Source of the DNA: Rhodospirillales bacterium Alpha_05
GTDB taxonomy: Bacteria; Pseudomonadota; Alphaproteobacteria; Rhodospirillales; Rhodospirillaceae
Direction: 5' to 3'
NCBI GenBank assembly: GCA_001603335.1
Contig: LUYR01000042.1
Coordinates: forward strand, 1-7,643
Length of the DNA stretch: 7,643 bases
A model generated the notes under the pieces. It did not search any database. It saw only the letters and a list, made by a program, of their open reading frames with translations, and was not told the DNA's origin. Within the stretch, counting starts at the first letter, position 1; each line of letters starts with the position of its first letter. Shown here piece after piece: positions 4,787 to 7,643 of the stretch. The position numbers and the translations under genes are program-made.

Positions 4787-5506
4787 TCAGATCTCGTCAT
4801 TGGGGAACAGCCGCGCCCAGCCCTCCGCCACCTTGCGCCGTGTTTCCGCATCTCCGGCGCGGTAGGCCTCAGAGCCCTGCAACTGGCGCAGCGCACGGGC
4901 GTCGGGCGCGCCGGGCCGGGCGGTGCGCGCAGACGGCAATCCCGCTTCTCCGAGCTTGTCCTTGATCGCCTTGATCAGCATCACGCCGTCGGCGGTGGCG
5001 GTGAGGCGGTCGAGGGCGGCGTAGATCTCGCGGGATTCGGAGAGGACGTCGCCAAGCAGGCCGTCGACCCAGCGGCTCAGGCCCGCGATTTCGCTCTCCG
5101 CGCGCTCGCCCAGGGCGGCGGCGAGCTTGCCTCGCTCCGCCTCGGGGTCGACGGCGGATTCGGCGACACGGCCGAAGTAGAGCCCCGCAAGCTCGGCGAA
5201 CGCGTCCTGGCCGAGGCCGTGGCGGCGCGCCCAGTCCATCGCGCCCTTGGCGAGCGGGTCTTCGGCATCGGCGACGATGCGGCCGCTCAGCTCCTGCGGC
5301 AGCACCAGTTCGTAGGCCTCGGGCGGCTGGGGCCGGGAGTCCGAGAGCTTGCGGCGGAGGTCGGCATGGGATTTCACCAGCGCGCCGAGATTGGGCGCGT
5401 CGGCCTCGGCATCCCAGAAGGCGTCCGGCACCGCCAGGGTTTCCCCTTTGAAGCGGACGCTGCGCGGCTCCGGCGCGGCGGCGAGACTCGAGAGAACGTC
5501 GGTCAT
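4787..5506 (-). CDS. Capsid scaffolding (assembly) protein, 239 aa
   Basis: An acidic, strongly helical 239-aa protein starting MTDVLSSLAAAPEPRS. The N-terminus 'VPDAFWDAEADAPNLGALVKSHADLRRKLS' is the usual opening of podoviral capsid assembly proteins (VP-x-x-[FY]WD-x-E then a K-x-x-ADL helix). It is followed by 'PEAYELVLP', long charged helices, and a basic C-terminus ending 'GWARLFPNDEI'. In this family the protein directs coat assembly into a prohead and then leaves. AAGGAAA lies upstream of the ATG at 5506, with a 38-nt gap after the Bbp19-like gene. Scaffold genes are normally followed at once by the capsid gene; here the capsid starts about 2.9 kb further on, beyond two cargo genes. 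No clear terminator follows the stop. Confidence 0.88.
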   Translation of the reverse strand: MTDVLSSLAAAPEPRSVRFKGETLAVPDAFWDAEADAPNLGALVKSHADLRRKLSDSRPQPPEAYELVLPQELSGRIVADAEDPLAKGAMDWARRHGLGQDAFAELAGLYFGRVAESAVDPEAERGKLAAALGERAESEIAGLSRWVDGLLGDVLSESREIYAALDRLTATADGVMLIKAIKDKLGEAGLPSARTARPGAPDARALRQLQGSEAYRAGDAETRRKVAEGWARLFPNDEI

Positions 5507-5544
5507 GGAGAGTTTCCTTGTGCTTGGGTGAAACGATCGAACCG

Positions 5545-5772
5545 TCAGCCCGGCTGCGCGCCGCGCTCCACGAGCTTGAGAATGTGCCGCGCGAGAAAAC
5601 GCTGGCCTTCCAGATGCCAGAGCTGCTCGCTCGACACGTGCGCCCCCATCGCCCGGTCGAGGGTGAGGGCGCGCAGATACGCCAGCCCTTGCTCGCCCTC
5701 AACGCCGGCGAACAGGCGGGCGAACAGGCGCTGCGTCGCATCCGGCGACGGCGGCAGGATCACCTGGGTCAT
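5545..5772 (-). CDS. Bbp19-like small phage protein, 75 aa
   Basis: A 75-aa protein starting MTQVILPPSPDATQRLFARL. It contains 'FAGVEGEQGLAYLRALTLDR' and 'LWHLEGQRFLARHILKLVERG'. The pattern F-x-x-x-x-G-x-x-x-L-x-x-L-x-x-x-T then R-x-x-EGQR-x-[LF]-x-x-x-I-x-x-L-I/V-x-RG fits the short Bbp19-type proteins found between portal and scaffold in BPP-1-like phages. Their exact role is not known to me; position suggests head assembly. The ATG overlaps the portal stop as ATGA (5769-5772), and AGGAGG lies within the portal 3' end, so translation is coupled. Confidence 0.8.
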   Translation of the reverse strand: MTQVILPPSPDATQRLFARLFAGVEGEQGLAYLRALTLDRAMGAHVSSEQLWHLEGQRFLARHILKLVERGAQPG

Positions 5773-7319
5773 TGCGTCTCCTCCTGGGGTTGGCCCGCCT
5801 GGGCGATCAGGTCGAACAGCGGCTGCATCCCCTGCCCCGCCTGCGGCGCGGGCGGGCGCAGGTGGCTCGCCTTGAAGCCGTGGGCGGCGAGGAAGTCGCG
5901 GATGTAGCGCTCGCGGTCGACGAGGCCCAAGGTGGTCTCGGCATCCACCTGCATCGCCATCAAGAGCGCCTGGTTGCGCGCCTGGGCGTCGGCGATGTCC
6001 TGGTAGCGCACCAGCGGCGACACCGGCACCGGATAGACCTTGCGGCCGCCGAACGGGAATGCGCCGATCGCATACGGGCTGCCCGCCATCGCCGGCGACA
6101 TCAGAATCGCGAGGCAGCGCATCACCAGCGGGTAGTCCAGCTCGGAGAGCAGGCGCAGGCTCATCGGCACATCCACCGCCATCTGGTCGGTGCGGCGCTC
6201 GCCGATCTCGTAGGCGGTGCGGTTGCCCGCCTCCACCGGCGGCAGGCTCGGCCCCTTGATCGCCGCGTCGATGCCGTCCTGAAGGTCCTTCAGGAGCAGT
6301 TGCGACACGTCGAACTTGCCCGGCGCCTCCAGGGGCTTCAGGCCTTCCGAGCCCGGCGCCTTGGGGATGATCGCGCCGGGAACGAGTTTGATGTTGGCGG
6401 GGTTGAGCACGCCGTCGTCCTCGGCCTGCCAGATCCCCGTGACCGCGATCGAGGCGTTCTTGAGAATCAGCTCCTTGGTCTTGTTGGCGGTGGCGATGTC
6501 GGCGCGGGCGTCGAGCACAGGCCCTCGCCCCATGGTCTCGCCGGTCGCCTTGTCCATGCGGAACACCACCCACGGCGAGGTGCGGTAGACCCGCGCCACC
6601 AACCGATGCTCGCCGTCGGGAAGGAACACCGCGTAGTCGTAAAGGCGGCGCTCCGGGTTCCACACCGTCGCCTCGACCAGCTTCACCGGCTGGTCGGGTT
6701 CGTCGGCAATACGCTTGGCGACGTCGGCGGGAATCTTCGCATCCGGCCAGCGCTCGGAAATGTCGCGACCGGGCGCGTCGAAGCCGCGGAACACCGTGCG
6801 GATCGTGCCGTCGGCGCTTTCCTCAGGGATCACCTGGGAGATCGGCACCGCCTCGAAGCGCAGCGGGTCCTCGGGCGTCCCTTCCTGGATCAGCACCGCG
6901 CCGGTGGAGATCAGCGCGTCGCCGAGCGCCAACGGCACTTCGAGGTGGAAGTTGGAGCGGTCGATCGCCTTGTGGAACTTCTTCTCCGCCGCCTCGACGA
7001 AGGCGCTCCAGGCCCGCGAGCCGTCGTCGTCGAATGCGTCGGCGTCAAGGCTGTCGGGGAGGAAGTGGGTCCAGTGGCGGAACGGCGGAAACAGGTCGCC
7101 GTGGAGCTTGGCGCGCTTCCACTTCACCGCCCGGATCGCGGTGCCGTCGAAGATTTCCGCGTCGCGCTTCGCACCCGGCGTGCGGTTGCCGTCGTCGTCC
7201 TGGTTCGGCAGGGCGAGGCGGTAGGTTTCGTGGAGGATGCCGTCCCACATCCGGCGTTTCGCCTCGGCGCGCGCATAGCGCCTGAGCAGCGGATCGGCAA
7301 AGCGGTTGGCGGCGCCCAT
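5769..7319 (-). CDS. Portal / head-tail connector protein (podovirus type), 516 aa
   Basis: A 516-aa protein starting MGAANRFADPLLRRYARAEA. The N-terminal 'RRMWDGILHETYRLALPNQ' is the standard opening of podoviral head-to-tail connecting proteins. It is followed by 'FPPFRHWTHFLP', a 'NFHLEVPLALGDALISTGAVLI' segment, 'EAVPISQVIPEES', a beta-rich wing around 'AVFLPDGEHRLVARVYRTSPWVVFRMD', the stem region 'GRGPVLDARADIATANKTKELIL' and a tail 'GIDAAIKGPSLPPVEAGNRTAYEIGERR'. The length is close to T7 gp8 (about 536 aa). It forms the dodecameric ring through which DNA enters and leaves. The start overlaps the previous stop as TGATG, and GGGAG lies 7 nt upstream. It is intact with no frameshift. Confidence 0.93.
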   Translation of the reverse strand: MGAANRFADPLLRRYARAEAKRRMWDGILHETYRLALPNQDDDGNRTPGAKRDAEIFDGTAIRAVKWKRAKLHGDLFPPFRHWTHFLPDSLDADAFDDDGSRAWSAFVEAAEKKFHKAIDRSNFHLEVPLALGDALISTGAVLIQEGTPEDPLRFEAVPISQVIPEESADGTIRTVFRGFDAPGRDISERWPDAKIPADVAKRIADEPDQPVKLVEATVWNPERRLYDYAVFLPDGEHRLVARVYRTSPWVVFRMDKATGETMGRGPVLDARADIATANKTKELILKNASIAVTGIWQAEDDGVLNPANIKLVPGAIIPKAPGSEGLKPLEAPGKFDVSQLLLKDLQDGIDAAIKGPSLPPVEAGNRTAYEIGERRTDQMAVDVPMSLRLLSELDYPLVMRCLAILMSPAMAGSPYAIGAFPFGGRKVYPVPVSPLVRYQDIADAQARNQALLMAMQVDAETTLGLVDRERYIRDFLAAHGFKASHLRPPAPQAGQGMQPLFDLIAQAGQPQEETQ

Positions 7320-7522
7320 CAGCCGGCTCCCAGGGTGGTCTTGACCCCGGCCTCGCCGGTGCTCGAATAGGCGAGCAACGAGCGGCCCTGGCTGCCCGCC
7401 TTGAGCGCCCGCAAGCGCGCATCGTTCTTGGCGGCGAGCGCGTCGGCGTCGGCCTTCGCCTGCTTGGCGGCGGCGTCGGCGGCGATGGTGTCCGCCTTGG
7501 GCGGCGAGAATACGGATCCCAT
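7319..7522 (-). CDS. Small helical phage protein upstream of portal, 67 aa
   Basis: A 67-aa reading starting MGSVFSPPKADTIAADAAAK. It has an alanine- and lysine-rich helix (about 8-45) that could be a coiled coil, then 'GRSLLAYSSTGEAGVKTTLGAG'. Short proteins with a charged helix and a G-R-x-x-[LI]-L ... T-x-LG ending are common directly before podoviral portal genes; their role is unknown. The ATG at 7522 has an AGGAGG about 5 nt upstream and its stop overlaps the portal start as TGATG. No stop codon separates it from the upstream frame, which runs on to the window edge, so it may be made by internal initiation, as the end of a longer protein, or both. Confidence 0.7.
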   Translation of the reverse strand: MGSVFSPPKADTIAADAAAKQAKADADALAAKNDARLRALKAGSQGRSLLAYSSTGEAGVKTTLGAG

Positions 7523-7643
7523 GGGTTCCTCCTGTTTCAGGTGACGGTAAAGGGCATAGGGCGTGGTCCAGGGGCGCGACGGCACGCCGAGCAGATGCGC
7601 CACCGCCACCGCGCAGGTGGCGCCGAAGCGCGGCACCCAGGAG
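7319..7643 (-). CDS. Longer ORF continuing past the right edge, in frame with the 67-aa protein (5' partial)
   Basis: From 7642 down to 7523 the same frame reads SWVPRFGATCAVAVAHLLGV and then PSRPWTTPYALYRHLKQEEP before meeting the MGSVF start at 7522. The frame has very high third-position GC and the other two frames do not read as coding, so this is real coding sequence. The 'C-A-V-A-V-A-H-L-L-G ... TPYALYRHL' piece recalls the end of a small cysteine-containing protein often placed before phage portals, but I cannot name it. It has no stop of its own: it is either a natural fusion to the 67-aa protein or an overlapping pair with an internal start. The true 5' end is outside the window. Confidence 0.6.
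   Translation of the reverse strand, partial: SWVPRFGATCAVAVAHLLGVPSRPWTTPYALYRHLKQEEPMGSVFSPPKADTIAADAAAKQAKADADALAAKNDARLRALKAGSQGRSLLAYSSTGEAGVKTTLGAG

Noticed and set aside
5772..7370. 532-aa open frame on the plus strand opposite the portal gene
   Set aside because: Its H/R/A/G-rich composition is typical of the antisense of a GC-rich gene, and the minus strand holds a clear portal protein.
1..7643. Gene transfer agent cluster
   Set aside because: The portal, Bbp19-like protein, separate scaffold and gp11-like adaptor are podoviral. A GTA cluster would show an HK97-type portal, prohead protease and long-tail genes.
1..7643. BPP-1-style diversity-generating retroelement, CRISPR array, tRNA or insertion sequence
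   Set aside because: I saw no reverse transcriptase, no variable/template repeat pair, no regularly spaced repeats, no tRNA-like fold and no transposase. The resemblance to BPP-1 is limited to the head-gene order.

Overview
The window is part of the head-and-connector module of a short-tailed (podovirus-type) temperate phage or prophage in a high-GC host. Strong G/C preference at third codon positions, the alphaproteobacterial feel of the capsid and portal sequences, and a Sec-type signal peptide on one cargo protein suggest an alphaproteobacterium, perhaps Rhodospirillales. This is inference from composition and remembered family resemblance, not from a search. No ribosomal, tRNA, integrase or core-metabolism gene is present to settle the taxonomy.

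The phage genes all lie on the minus strand and are transcribed from high to low coordinates. In transcription order: the 3' part of an ORF cut by the right edge, which runs in frame into a 67-aa coiled-coil-like protein (7319-7522); the portal or head-tail connector (5769-7319); a 75-aa Bbp19-like protein (5545-5772); the scaffolding protein (4787-5506); the major capsid protein (1023-1853); an 87-aa capsid-accessory protein (725-988); a T7 gp11-like tail adaptor (86-661); and the first codons of the next tail protein (1-89, cut by the left edge). Apart from the cargo this resembles the portal, Bbp19, scaffold, capsid, Bbp16-position order of Bordetella phage BPP-1 and relatives. Several neighbours are translationally coupled by TGATG or ATGA overlaps.

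The unusual part is 1854-4786. About 2.9 kb separates the scaffold from the capsid gene, two genes that are normally adjacent. It holds two convergent genes that look neither structural nor replicative: an exported 303-aa helical protein on the plus strand (2183-3094) and a 410-aa protein with a C-terminal membrane anchor on the minus strand (3152-4384). They share one strong bidirectional terminator (3098-3128). I recognise neither family. The layout is that of a lysogenic-conversion, superinfection-exclusion or defence cargo ('moron') cassette, here placed in the middle of the head-assembly operon.

Because the shared terminator should cut the capsid gene off from upstream transcription, capsid expression needs its own signals, and these are visible. 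A near-consensus minus-strand sigma70 promoter (TTGACG-N17-GATAAT, 2025-2053) sits behind an AT-rich stretch. It is followed by a leader of about 165 nt with two hairpins. The second hairpin is terminator-like (GNRA-capped stem plus U5) and contains the capsid ribosome binding site in its 3' arm. A 13-bp dyad (TACGCATTGCGTA) lies between the divergent promoters. The other cassette flank (4385-4786) has no gene but carries a series of nested inverted repeats.
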